Under the pieces are notes generated by a model, which saw only the letters and a list, made by a program, of their open reading frames with translations, made no database searches and was not told where the DNA came from. The translations under genes were made by a program, and so were the position numbers. Positions 35,700 to 48,219 of a DNA stretch of 64,000 nucleotides are shown piece by piece. This stretch comes from Acanthochromis polyacanthus (taxonomy: Eukaryota; Chordata; Actinopteri; Pomacentridae), in contig NC_067135.1 of NCBI RefSeq assembly GCF_021347895.1, positions 25,414,441 through 25,478,440 on the forward strand, read 5' to 3'. The number at the start of each line of letters is the position of its first letter. Position 1 is the first letter of the stretch.

Positions 35700-36193
35700 T
35701 GTAAGCTAACCAAAACCGGACACAAAGGCCAAAACTCATGAGTGGAGATATGAGAGGGGAAGAAGGGTAGCTGGCTCAGGGGCTAGGCAGTGGGAGGCAC
35801 ACATCCGGGGACTGGTAACCAGGTTAGAGCAGGTCGGCACAGTCCGTGGGTGGCAGGATACGTCCTCTGTCCGGAGGCCAGTGCGGTCCAAATACCTGTC
35901 TCAGAAGGTTCCCACCGGATGTGGCAAACAGACTTGGAATCTCTCTTAGCCTCTCATTCACACAGACGGTGCTCACGCTCTGGCAGCTAGTCCAACATTA
36001 TAATCCCACACCCAGAGGCTGTGTGGTGCTCGCTTTTAAAGAGCCGCTGATGATGATGTGCCTCAGGTGGTTGATTCTTGCAGGTGTTCCCCCTCTGCAC
36101 TGATCACCAGCCAGTGCAGAGAGAGAGAGAGAGAAGCCGATGAGCCAGCCCGAAGTGGATGAAGGGGGGAGAGGGGCACCACTGTTTATGACA
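35700..36193 (-). mobile_element. LTR-like repeat, antisense
   Basis: On the minus strand it starts TGTCATAAACAGTGG at 36193 and includes a TTTAAAAGCGAGC promoter-like box. The other end is unclear. Confidence 0.4.
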
Positions 36194-36288
36194 GCCCCAA
36201 TGACAAGGAAACCTTACAGAACCTTTACTGTTGTGATGCACACATTAACCTGACTTTTTACAGAGATAATATATATATAGTTAACCAT

Positions 36289-36720
36289 TGTGATAGGGAT
36301 AAATTGCAGAATAATGCTTTTTAAAATATATCTCAGCAGTGGAATAGCAACAGTCAATAATCATTATACAGTTAATCAAACATTAGTTAATATTTAAATT
36401 GCACATCATGATTCCTAACTGGTACTATGCCTTCATATAAGAAGAGTAATAATCACCCAGATTATGTAATTTGGAGGGGGAGAGCAGACGGTGTGGCCAC
36501 ACCTGGCTGCTCATCTGAAATCCAACAAGCCTCTGAGGCTCACCGGAGTCCAGGGGGAAGCTGGAGAGAGTTCAGCCCAGATTTTGATCTGCTTGTGTCC
36601 TTTTTGGTTGTTTGGGCCAATAAAACTTTGTTATAATCCACTCTGGTGTCATTCCTTTGGAGTTAAGTACTGTTTCTTCAGTCAGTGTTATTTATAGATC
36701 ACAGTTCTGTAATCCTCACA
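36289..36720 (+). mobile_element. Short LTR-like repeat, copy 1
   Basis: Starts TGTGATAGGG and ends AATCCTCACA, with AATAAAACTT near 36620. Its inverted copy lies at about 55060-55497. A clear target duplication was not found. Confidence 0.5.
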
Positions 36721-37319
36721 CAGAGCAGAAAGAGAATTCCTTTTAATCCGTAAGTCCAGTGGAACAGTTATTCCTTAGCAGATCATCTTGGATCACCAAT
36801 CCAAAATTATGTGATAACCTTCCTCATGCTCAGAACTGTTGTCTCGTTTGCATCAAGCGGCTACCCGCAACAACCCCCAACAAATTCCTTCTAACAGGTG
36901 CATTACTGCTCTCTTCAGAACTTGCATATGTGGTGACATCATATTCTATTTACATATGTGATGACAATACACTTTAATTTACATATGCGATTACAGCATA
37001 CATCCTCCCTCCTCCTCATTTGTGCACTTCTCCCATTCACCAACTTCATGGCCCCCGTGTGCTCTGAAGGAACCCAAACCCCTTGTTTTGCCTGTTTAGC
37101 CCTTTCACCTGGTCTCAATTTCTATTCATGTATTTGGTTCATCTGAAGCTCAGCACAGACCTCCAGTCGGGAAACAGGAGAAGCTGATGTCAGTGTCTAA
37201 TGATCACTGCCACCCACACTGTACATTTCTGCACAATGCACACAGACTTACAAGAAATCCCCCCAAAATCTATACAGAGCTAATGAACCTTTACTGTGAG
37301 CATTTAATTCAAGTTTATC

Positions 37320-37745
37320 TCAGGAAGCGTCGCCGCTGCTGAGCCTTCTTTACGACAGCCGTGATGTTGTCTGTCCAAGAGAGGTCATCGGAGATCTGGA
37401 CTCCCAGGAACCTGAATGTGTGGACTCTCTTCACACACTCGCTGTTGATGTAGAGGGGGGCTGAGTCGGTTCTGTTCCTCCTGAAGTCCATGATGATCTC
37501 CTTTGTTTTTGCAGTGTTTAGTGTTAGGTTGTTTGCTGAAAACCAGGTTGAGAGTCTCTGGACCTCCTCTTTGTAGGCTATCTAGTCTCCCGTTGGGATC
37601 AGACCACCACTGTTGTGTCGTCAGAAAATTTGATGTTGTTTCTGTGGGCTGGTCTGCAGTCATAGGTGTAGAGACAGTACAAGGGGGGCTCAGCACACAG
37701 CCCTGTGGTGTACCAGGAAAGGTGGGGACCAAGTCTCACAGACTG
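37320..37745 (-). mobile_element. LINE reverse transcriptase fragment
   Basis: The minus strand holds GTPQGCVLSP, the pre-catalytic block of non-LTR reverse transcriptases, followed in shifted frames by sequence resembling FSDDT and NRTDSAPLYIN. The frames are broken. Confidence 0.7.
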
Positions 37746-38059
37746 GACCACAAGGATAGGTATTAAAATACAAGCAACCCTCTATATTTCAATGAGACTT
37801 TCCTGTGAAGCAGTTGCTACTGAACCAGGATTATAAAAGACAAGTATTCATAATAATCAACTCATCACTTTACAGTGAAGCACCCTTCAGATTTTTACCG
37901 TGTTTCAAAATTAAAGAATATAAAAAGAACATATTTTTTTTAAAAAATCCACTCATCACTCCTCAGAGCGAGGGACTCTTCTGATTTTTACACTGTTTCA
38001 AAATTAAAGGATATAAAAACAGGCATTTGTTTAGTTCACACACATTCATTAGGTTATAG

Positions 38060-38640
38060 CATAATTTGATTATAAATCACAGGTTATAATATCATACTGT
38101 GTTCCCTTATTTCGCTGTTACTCTGCCAAAGCCCCATACCTGGATGACTCTTGACACCTGTGTTAAATTCAGCACAATCCAAAAGACAGAGGGCCAAATG
38201 ATTGCTCTGCAGCGGTGCAGCAGGTAACTGTCTAAATGTGGAACTAGAGCGGAACTGATTCATGCTGTCCAGGACTGGCCAGTAAAAATATCAGTATTTG
38301 AATGAGGAAAAAGTCTAACAGCATTTCCTATTTTTTATTCATATTAGACATTTTTTCTTTCCATTAACTTGCTTTTAAGAACAATTTTTTTTTGCTAATT
38401 TCAACACATTAAATCAGTGTAATTTTACAGACGTGAACAAATAATTTATTTTTTAAATCATGCTTTCTTTAATGTGGACATTGTTTGCAGTGTTAGTCTG
38501 TTTTTATGCTTAATGTGTAAATTATTTTCTTTTCTGTGGTTTTGCGGGATACTATTTGCAATTCAACGAAAGATGGAAAATCTGCTAGATGCCAGTAAAA
38601 TGTTGAACAGATTACAGTTAATGATTTCATTATTTCATTG
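38060..38640. other. Intergenic, nothing recognised
   Basis: AT-rich DNA. The part at 37880-38110 is the inverted counterpart of 52540-52750. Confidence 0.4.
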
Positions 38641-38641
38641 T

Positions 38642-39003
38642 CCATCCATCCATCCATTCTCTATACACTGCTTTATCCTCACTAGGGTCATGGGGGGTGC
38701 TGGAGTCTATCCCAGCTGACTCGGGTGAAGGCAGGGGACACCCTGGACAGGTCACCAGTCTGTCACAGGGCTACATATACAGACACACAATCACACTCAC
38801 ATTCACACCTACGGGCAATTTAGAATAATTAATTAACCTCAGCATGTTTTTGGACTGTGGGAGGAAGCCGGAGTACCCGGAGAAAACCCACACATGCACA
38901 GGGAGAACATGCAAACTCCATGCAGAAAGATCTCAGGCCGGGATTTGAACCGGGATCTTCTTGCTGCAAGGCGAAAGTGGTAACCACTACGCCACTGTGC
39001 AGC
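38642..39003 (-). mobile_element. tRNA-headed SINE with (GGAT)n tail
   Basis: The minus strand starts with a tRNA-like head containing TGGCGTAGTGG (A box) and GGTTCAAATCC (B box), the internal promoter of RNA polymerase III. It continues through a conserved SINE body (TTTTCTCCGGGTACTCCGG; CAGTCCAAAAACATGCTGAG) to GGATGGATGGA. It looks full-length. Confidence 0.8.
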
Positions 39004-39008
39004 CATTT

Positions 39009-39033
39009 TGTTTGTTTGTTTGTTTGTTTGTTT
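39009..39033. repeat. (TTTG)n microsatellite
   Basis: Six TTTG units after the SINE. Confidence 0.85.
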
Positions 39034-39689
39034 TGTTTTAGGAGTGCACCTCTGCAATGATAAAATAATATCTAATCATTCTGGGAAGGTGTTGTGTTAA
39101 ATATTAACATATCAGTTTTTGCTCTGTGTGATAAAATAACGAACATCCTGTAAATCATTACATTCAATCTGCAATAAAAGCACAACTTCAATCATTTTCT
39201 TCATCTGTACAAAGGTTCAGTAATTTGTTTTCTCTCAGTTTTTACTGATAATTTAAAGCATGAAACCAAAAATAAAGCCACCGTGTTTATAATCGTCCAA
39301 GACAACATAATTTGCAAGATTACAATGATATTTGAACAGACGAGATGCATTTATACACACCTGGATGATGCACAAATAGCAGAATGAACACTTTTTTATT
39401 TCATCTGTTCAAAGTCCAAACACTTTTATTAAGGAGGAACAATGAGTTCAGATTAAACATTAACAAGACATAATAAAACAACAACAAACTCTAAATTCTC
39501 ATAGAAATATGGATTTGTTTCTGTCTGCATTGTTTTAAAAGTTTACCTTTAAGGTTTATTTCCTGGTAGAGTTAATGCTGGATGATAGTTTTAGATGAAG
39601 AATGAATAAAATGAAGCTACAGACACGTCAGCAGTGACCACACCTCGTTGTATTTTACATGACCAAAGTCCAAACCTTATCAGAGACTG

Positions 39690-39741
39690 TTGACCGTACA
39701 GCTCACTGAGAGGAGAGGCGACGCTTTGACGCTCTGAACAG
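39690..39741 (+). other. Possible 5' UTR exon of gene B
   Basis: The sequence ends GCTCTGAACAG followed by GTATTT, a usable splice donor. It lies 420 bases before the ATG of gene B, and an acceptor (TTCAG) lies at about 40152. No core promoter was identified. Confidence 0.35.
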
Positions 39742-40162
39742 GTATTTTACTTTTTCTGAAATGGATTTAAGCTTTTATTGGAGCTCCTGCCACAGTCTCT
39801 AGCACTTTACTGTTAAAAGAAAGTTGAATTAGACAGAAAAACAGCCTCCACAGTCAATAGATAAGAGACTGTGTGGAATTATGTTGCTGGTGATACTGCA
39901 TTCTGCTGCAGATATTATCCATTTAAACATTTATACACAGATTATTCAGCTAAATGCAACAGAAATGACTGTTATGATACTGTAAATGTTCTCTGTTTTA
40001 CCGGAATCTGCTTCTGTAACTAGACTCAAACATCTTTTGTATAATTAGTTTTTGTAATTGGACAGTTTTGCAAAAAAAAAAAAAAAAAAACTGCATCAAA
40101 CCTACTTTTTTGAATTATTCTTCTTATGCCATTTCTGTGTTTCGGAATGTTCAGCACTCAGG

Positions 40163-43100
40163 ATGGTTCACATGATGGAGGGATCATCTCTTAAATCTTC
40201 GCTCAGAAGCTTCAACGTGTTGGTTTTCCTTCTTCTGACACACTTTGATGAAGGTAACTTTGACACACACACACTCTTTGCATTTTGTGTTTAACCCAAC
40301 AGATGAGCTCATCATCCAAACTCACATCTCTTCTTCTTGGGTGGATTGCTCTCAAAGTATTTATTGTAGCACAGATCAAGTAAAACTGCATGACTTGACC
40401 TTGACTTTGACTTTGACCTTCTGCACAACAAAGAGCCTTTTTAACCATAATTTCAAACCATTACTGCAGCAACATTGAAAAGATTTGAAATCTGGACTTA
40501 CGGGTTGCTTGTTCCTTTATATATATACATGAAAAAATAATTACATCAGTCGTTCATCTTTGACCAATGTCAGACATCTGGAGTTAAACTGAACTTTGTC
40601 TTCCTCAAAATTCAAACATTTTTTGTCAGAATTCTGGCAAAAGTCAAACTTAAGACAAAAGTCAGAATTTTAAGTTTAAAGTCAGACAATAGTCAGAAAA
40701 AAAAATTGAGTTTGAGGACAGATTTTGTGTTTAAAGTTTGACTTCACAAAAAGTTCAGAATGAATTCAAAGACGAAAGACAGATTTCAGCATAAAAGAGT
40801 AAGAACTGACCAAAATGTTGGAATTTCAGGTTAAAATAAAAAAAATTTCATAGTTGATAAAAGTCAGAATTCTGAGTTTAAAGACAGAATATATTTCTAA
40901 AAGTTGTCATTTTGTTTTTCATGTCAGAATATAGCTCAAATGTATACACCAATTATGATTAAAATTGCAATTCATTTATGTTAATATTCTTAAATTTGGG
41001 TTGTTGCTGTCCGAGTGTTCTTCAGTTTTTCTTATTTCTATTGTATATGTCGTGTATATATCTTATTCTATATGTCTTTAATTTATAGATGTTTTCTCTT
41101 GATTTTTCTTACTGTCACTTTGTGACATTGCAAATGTCCCTTTGTGGGACTAATAAAGGATATTCTATTCTACTGTAAAAGGATCAGAATTCTCAAGTTA
41201 AAGTTCAAATCGTGTTTGAAGTCAGAATATAATTCAAGAGTCCCAAATCTCATGCTAAAGCTCTAATTGTGTGTTTAAAGTCAGAATTCTGAGTTTTTAA
41301 AAATCAGCCAGAACTACATTCTTTTATCGGAGTCCAAATCCACTTTCTCTAAACATTTCTCTTCTTTTACTTGTTTTATTGTTTAAGAAGATGAAACTGT
41401 TTACTAGAAAATGTTGAACAAATTTTATTTTTGGACAAGGCAACAACATTATAGTCAGGTCCAGAATTACTGTTCCTCTTCCAGAACAAAACATATTTAC
41501 ATGACATGAAGTCCATGTCTACAGTGTCAGTTGCACCTTTACACCAACTTTAAGCTGTGATTGTTTGATGTGAGCTACATTTATTTTGTGCAGGTCAGTC
41601 TCAGGCCATGGCTCCATCTCAACCCGTTCTATCGATGGTTGGTGGAGACGCTGTGCTGCCGTGCCATCTGGAAGCTGGTTTAGATGCTGCTCAGGTGACG
41701 GTGGAGTGGGGGAGGCCGGATCTGGAGCCCAGATTTGTGTATATTTGGCACAATGGGAAGGAAATTACAAATGACCAAAACGAAGCCTACAAAGGAAGAG
41801 TGTCGATGTCTGCAGACGAACTGAAACAAGGCAACGCTTCCCTGAAGCTCACCCAACTGAAAATATCTGATAATGGAAGATACAGATGCTACCTTCCCAA
41901 ACAGAAACAAGAATATTTTGTGGAGCTCCTTGTTGGTGAGTAAATGAATGACACTCTTCTACATCTAGAACCTTTAATTCACCTCTATGATGCAACCATC
42001 CCTACAGATCAAGACAAATGTGTTGTACAAGTAGACGATAAGAACTGAGGATATCTGACCAATCCTCTTGTTCATGTAATTTTAAAAATGTGTAGGTTTG
42101 CACTTGCTCCAACTAGATTCTGCAACAAGCGAAAAATTCTGCAGTACCCAATGCAACTGTTGAAGCCAACAGGAAAAAATAAAGTTGATCACATCAGTTC
42201 CAGATTTTTTTTACATTTTAGTTAACAACAATTGCCCCACCCCCACTCCATCCCCCCAAAAAAACATCCAGAAAGTTTTTGGAGTTCAGAGGGTTGATGG
42301 AAAATTGTCTGAGCCACTTTTGCTAACTTGCTCCTAAATGTTGGTGGTCTCGATTCACAAGAACAAAAGTTACCACAATGCTCATTATTTTATAATAAGA
42401 TGGAAATGATGAATGAAATGTTCATTTATTGGACGAGGTATCAAACTACAATAGAAAAATGGATGTTGCAGTTTTTCAGTGTATGTGATTAATATAGAAA
42501 GAAAAATAATTTGAGGATAGAACCAAAAGAACTAAGACATGATTATCAAGTGAACAGTCTATGCTACTATGTCTTATATTTTTACAACATGCTGTACCGT
42601 AAAACGGGGCTATAAGGGACAGCGGGGTAATAAGGGATATTTCTCCGGAAAATGTTTTAAATGTAATTCTGCGGTTTTTATGTTGAGCAGGATGCGGTTT
42701 TGTGTTGTTTTTATCAATTATCCATGAATTCTTGAAAATTCCTTTTTGCTTTCCTGTAGATATACATTTAAAACATTTTCCGGAAAAATGTCCCTTATTA
42801 CCCCGCTGTCCCTTATAGCCCTGTTTTACGGTATACTATGATGTATACTACAATCTAATTTACAATACTTTTCAACAAATATTGTATCATGATGCTTTTT
42901 TATGACATAGCTTACAATTTTGATACAACATACTGCACTGTATCGTCTATACAAGAAGGTTCACCATGATGTTTCTTTACAACATTCAATACTATGACGA
43001 CTTTTTATGACATAATCCTACTTTAATGTTTTATTTAAAACATACTTTACTATTACAGTTTTTGTAAAACATACTATACTGTAGAGTTTATTGCAATATT

Positions 43101-46100
43101 TTTTTACAACACACTATACTGTGACATTTTTCATGACATAGTTTGCAATTTTGTTGCTGCTTATTGTACAATGCCATTTTTCACAACATATTTTCTATGT
43201 AATTTTAGACAACATACGACAATATTATACAATATCACATACTGTAGTAAACAACAGTATGCAACAAAATACCACACAATATATTTTTTTACTACATACC
43301 TATACACATGTAAACATGCATATGTGGTAAATATATCGTATGGTAAAAATACACTATCATGTTTTATTTTACGACACTGAGATTTTTTGGATAAACTAAA
43401 TTATGATGGGTTTTTATGACATACTATACAATGGAGGTTCTTTTTTTACAAAATACTACATTATTTGTTTAACACAGCATACTGTTTGGATTTAGTTATG
43501 CCACACGAAGCTATGACATTTAAAAAAAACAAAAACACGTTATAAAACATTAACCACATACTATGCAATTAATTTTTCTTTTTTTCAACGATGACCTTTT
43601 CATGACATGCTTTACAATTTGTTTTACAACATACTGTAATTTGACCATTTCATAAGACACTATTTTCTCTGACTTTGATTACATCATACTACAATGAGTT
43701 TTAACAATATGCTATACTATAGCGTTTTTTGCGACATGGAATATTTTTGCACATGCAATACAGCATATGATAGTATGACCTTTTTCACACGATTGCAAAG
43801 ATTTTATAAAGACAGACTATACTTTTATCTTTTTTGACATTTTATTACAACATACGTCACATGTAATATCATTACAACGTACTGTACTGTAACATTTTAT
43901 TTACTATACATTTTACTATGATGTTTTACACTGCTCAAAAAATTAAAGGAACACTTTTTAATCTAAGTATTGCATTGAGTCAGTCAAACATGTGGAATAC
44001 TGATCTGGTCAAGTAAGTAACTGAGGGGCTTTTTAGTCAGTTCCAGCTGCTTTGGTGTTCATGAAATTAACAACAGATGCACTAGAGGGGTAACAATGAG
44101 ACAACCCCCAAAACAAGAATGAGTTTACAGGTGAAGGCCACTGACATTTTTTTCCTTCCTGATATTGTCTTACTGTTTTTCACTAGTTTTGCATTTGGCT
44201 AGTGTCAGAGTCACTTCTGGTAGCATGAGGCGATACCTGGACCCTACAGAGGTTCCACAGACAGTCCAACTCCTCCAGGATGAAACATCAGTGTGTGCCA
44301 TTGCCAGAAGGTTTGCTGTGTCTCCCAGCACATTCTCAAGAGCATGGAGGAGATTCCAGGCAGTTAGTCTGGGAGAGCTGGATAGGACTGTAGAAGATCC
44401 TTAACCCATCAGCAGGACAGCTATCTGCTCCTTTGTGGAAGGAGGAACAGGATGAACACTGCAATAGCTCTACAAAATGACCTCCAGCAGACCACTGGTG
44501 TGAATGTCTCTGATCAAACAATCAGAAAGAGATTTAATGAGAGTGGTCTGAAGGCCCAGCGTCCTCTAGTGCCCACTGTGCTCACTGAGCGGCACCGTGG
44601 AGCTCGGCTGGCATTTGCCATAGAACACAGGAATTGGCAGGTCCACCACTGGTGCCCTGTGCTTTTCACAGATGAGAGCAGGTTCACCCTGAGCGCATGT
44701 GACAGACATGAAAGGGTCTGGAGAAGCCGTGGAGAACGTTCTGCTGCCTGTAACATTGTTCAGCATGACTGGTTTGGTGGTGGGTCAGTGATGGTGTGGG
44801 GAGGCATATCCATGGCGGGACGCACAGACCTCTACAGGCTGGACAACGGCATTCTGACTGCCTTTAGGTATCAGGATGAAATCCTTTGACCCATTGTCAG
44901 ACCCTACATTGGTGCAGTGGTCCTGGATTCCTTCTGGTGCACGACAATGCCCAGTCTTATGTGGTAAGAGAACTCATGCAGTTCCTGGAGGATGAAGGAA
45001 TTGATACCATTAGCTGGCCCCCATGCTCACCTGATCTAAATCCAATAGAACACCTTTGGAACATTATGTTTTGTTCTATCTGACACCATCAGGTTACTCC
45101 TCAGACTGTCCAGGAGCTCAGTGATGCCCTGGTCCAGTTCTGGGAGGAGATACCTCAGGACACCATCTTTCGTCTCATTCAGGGCTTGTCCCGGCATCGT
45201 CAGTCATCATACAAGCACATGGAGGCCATACAAACTACTGAATACCATTTTGAGTTGCTGCCAAGGAATTTCACCAAGATGGACTGGCCTGCCACATCAG
45301 TTTTTCACTTTGATTTTGGGGTGTCTTGAATTTAGCCCTCCTGGGGGGTTGATAATTTTCATTCCCATCAAACAATGTGGCACTTTTCATTCCTAACACA
45401 TTATCCAGTCCATATCAATGTAAATATCCAGTTTGTTTTCCCCCGCATTGAAATATGATGTGTTTTCAAAGTATTCCTTTAATTTTTTTGAGCAGTGTAT
45501 TTATACACTTCTCCATAGTGTGTTTTTGTGTCAACATACTATGCTGTTATATTTACTTAAAAAACATTGTTTTGCAAAAAAAATAAAAATTTCGACATAC
45601 TATACTATAACGTGTTTTTATGACATATTTGACAAAATTTTTACAAGTTATTATTATTATTATTATTATTATTTTAAAGACATACTATAATATGACATTT
45701 TTTTACATGATGCTGTACTGTGATGTTTTATTTATAATATGTATCATAATCAATAGATGCTAGATAGATAGATAGATAATGACAGTAAATTACAATATTT
45801 TGTTGGAAACTATGCTCCAACATTTTTACTACTACTATACTATAGCAGTTTTTAAAATATGTTTTGCAACATTTTCACCACATACCACACTATGTTGTTT
45901 TTTATAACATACTATGCTATCATATTTTTTCCGATATACTTTACAATATTTTACCACATACTATAAATTTACATTTTTCTTTACACACACTATACCATAG
46001 AATCTTTTACAACATGGTTTTAAAGTTGTTGTTTTTCAAGACATACTATACTCTGACATTTTTTTTACAGGACAGTTTAGCATTTTATTTCAAAATTTTG

Positions 46101-47736
46101 TACTATAACAGTTTTATGATATGGTATACTATGACATTTCATTTTATTTAGAATTTTTTTGACAATGTACGATATTTTCACCACATACTATAACACGATC
46201 TTTTTTTTTCAAACATGGTTTTAAAGTTTCTTTTAAAAAATATACTATCCTATGATGTTTTTTACAACATTGTTTGCATTTTTCAAGACAATAGAGAATA
46301 CAACTGTACTGTTTTATTCTCTACTTTTTGTTGTCATTTTAGCTCTGTAAAGTTCATCTGTGAAGTCATTTTCTCTCTCAACAGGTTCTGTCTCTTCACC
46401 TGGAGTCAGTTTAGCAGGACTTGGTAGAACCCACGGCTCAGTGGAGTTACAGTGTGAGTCTGCAGGCTGGTATCCAGAGCCTGAGGTGTTGTGGCTGGAC
46501 GGTGATGGAAACCTCCTCTCTGCTGGACCTACAGAGACAGTCAGAGGTCCTGATGACCTCTATACTGTCAGCAGCAGAGTGACTGTGGAGAAGAAACACA
46601 GCAACAAGTTCACCTGCAGAGTCCAGCAGAAAAAGATCAACCAGAGCAGAGAGACATGGATCCATGTTCCAGGTAGAAATAATGACAGAAATGATGAGTT
46701 TCAGCTGAGAACAGTTGAGATGTGTTGATTTGTAACTGCAGTGTTTTTATGATTTCAGATGATTTCTTCGAGGTCTCATCTAGCTGTGCTGCTTCTGTTG
46801 CCTTTAGTGTGATTTTTGGCCTCATGTTGGTTTTTACAGTCTCACTTTTTGTCTGGAAATGGAAGCAAAACAAAAGCAGTGAGTCAAAACTATGTTTCAC
46901 TTATTAAAAAATGCATTTTATGTCAAAGTTCCTCATTAATCAAGCTAATAAGCCAGAGATCCGAATACAGTCATACATGTTCACCTAACGTTCACATATA
47001 AAAGTGAAAATTTAGTTTTAGCATCAAGGTAAAACTGCAAATATACTTAGAAATGAAATTTTAGTTTAAAGCATTTCATTACATTTGTTATCTGATCAAC
47101 AACCTTGTGACACCAGTAGACGCGGTTTTAACTTTGGGTTTTGTGTTTTTAACTCGTGTTTTTACTGCAGAAATGAAACAGTTCCAACATCGAAAGGAAG
47201 AGGAAAAACAACTGATGGCAGAAACCAATAAAATAGAAGATTTTGATAAGAAAAAGGCAAAACTAGATGAGGAGTGCATGAAGAATGAGGAAGAACAAAA
47301 CAACGTGACACAGACGATTGACGATCTACAGAAAATAAAGAAGAAACTGGAGATGCTGAAAGAAAACCTCTTATCCCAAAGTCAAGAGGCAGATAAGAAA
47401 TCTGAAGAACAGGAGAAGAAGATGAAGTCACTGGATGAAGAAGTGATGAAGAAGGAGGGAGATCAGACAGCAAACAGAGCACAGGGATACTTTAAACTAA
47501 AGGACATCATGACTGAGGTCAAATGGAACCTGGGGGACAGAAAGAAAGATCATCAACAACTGAACATGAACACAGAGAGTATAATGACGGCTGTAAATAA
47601 TGAGGTTGAAAAACAGAAAGAAAAGAAGCATAAACTAGAGATCAGCCTGGAGCAAATGAAACAACAACTGGAGGACACAGAGAAACACAAGAAAGCACTT
47701 CAGAGCAAACTACAGTCAGACAATGAAGGAAACTAA
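40163..47736 (+). CDS. Gene B: butyrophilin-like Ig membrane protein with coiled-coil tail
   Basis: Predicted exons: 40163-40253 (signal peptide, [16 protein letters not shown]), 41594-41935 (V-set), 46385-46672 (C-type Ig), 46759-46878 (membrane segment) and 47171-47736 (coiled coil and stop). They give 468 residues with all GT-AG, all phase 1. V-set: Cys in VLPCHL, Trp in VEWGRP, Cys in [10 protein letters not shown], sequon NAS. C-set: [16 protein letters not shown] ... FTCRVQQKK. Membrane: [20 protein letters not shown], then KWKQNK. The V, TM and coiled-coil exons are the same length as in gene A (342, 120, 566 bases). Family members act at the cell surface to tune lymphocyte responses (inference). 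No B30.2 exon follows before the AATAAA at 48213-48218. The large V to C intron holds a Tc1-like element, a MITE and a degenerate AT array. Confidence 0.87.
40985..41178 (+). mobile_element. LINE 3' tail in gene B intron
   Basis: The block ends TTTGTGGGACTAATAAAGGA then TATTC repeats, a 3' end seen in fish non-LTR elements. No coding part remains. Confidence 0.5.
42597..42831. mobile_element. Palindromic MITE with ~70-base inverted repeats
   Basis: The left arm starts CCGTAAAACGGGGCTATAAG and the right arm is its inverse with few mismatches, both running to TTTTAAATGTA. TA lies directly outside both ends (42595-42596, 42832-42833). It is 235 bases, non-coding, and could fold into one hairpin. 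A Tc1/mariner-type MITE is likely. Confidence 0.85.
43929..45497 (+). mobile_element. Tc1-like transposon with TA duplication
   Basis: The ends are CACTGCTCAAAAAATTAAAG (left) and its inverse ending GAGCAGTG (right). TA flanks at 43927-43928 and 45498-45499. At 1.57 kb it is near full length for a Tc1-like element. Confidence 0.92.
44225..45330 (+). pseudogene. Tc1-like DDE transposase, broken
   Basis: The frame runs from [20 protein letters not shown] with a helix-turn-helix ([20 protein letters not shown]) into a catalytic core. LFTDESRF carries the first Asp, [12 protein letters not shown] the second, and [12 protein letters not shown] the acidic third residue of the DDE triad. A stop at 44402-44404, a frame change near 44888-44900 and another stop at 45081-45083 break it. 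It normally binds its own inverted repeats and cuts and pastes the element. Apart from these breaks the protein is nearly complete, so the decay is recent compared with the other relics. Confidence 0.85.
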
Positions 47737-48219
47737 CAGGATCAGATCTCATCTCCTGTCATGTTAATGTGAGAAAATACAGAAAGAAAGAAAAGTTTAT
47801 GTCTCTGATATCCTCTTAGACACAATATTTAGAAGAAGATTCAGATAGATAGATAGATAGATTTGGACCAGTAGATTTACATGATAAATATGAATGTTTT
47901 TTTTGTTTCGTGTTTTTATACTGGGTTGATTTTCTTTAGAATTTCACGTAAAAATCAGAGTAACACACTTGTACTGTAAACATGTTTTGTAGCTTTTATC
48001 TTTTGTGTCTGAACATGTTAGTGTGCACTGACTTCTGCGTTATTATTCTTTTATTTTTGAACTTTTGTTGTGCTATGGTTTAACTTTTTAATTTAGGTGA
48101 GACCTCATCTTTTCACACTTTTGGCCTAAATAATGTTTTAAGCTTTATCATTTTTGTGGCTAACGACTCAGTTATTTTCTTAACATTCACAATATAAATG
48201 ACTATAAACATAAATAAAG

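Larger units (their letters stand above)
42836..46260. repeat. Degenerate AT-rich array in gene B intron, split by a Tc1-like element
   Basis: Short words such as ACATACTATACTATGAC, TTTTTTACAACATA and TTTATGACATA recur dozens of times with irregular spacing from 42836 to 43928 and again from 45498 to about 46260. It also contains a (TTA)n run at 45646-45674. It looks like an old, drifted minisatellite and encodes nothing. Confidence 0.65.

Noticed and set aside
38935..39003. tRNA gene-like A and B boxes
   Set aside because: They are the head of a SINE; the sequence does not fold into a full tRNA and a conserved SINE body follows.
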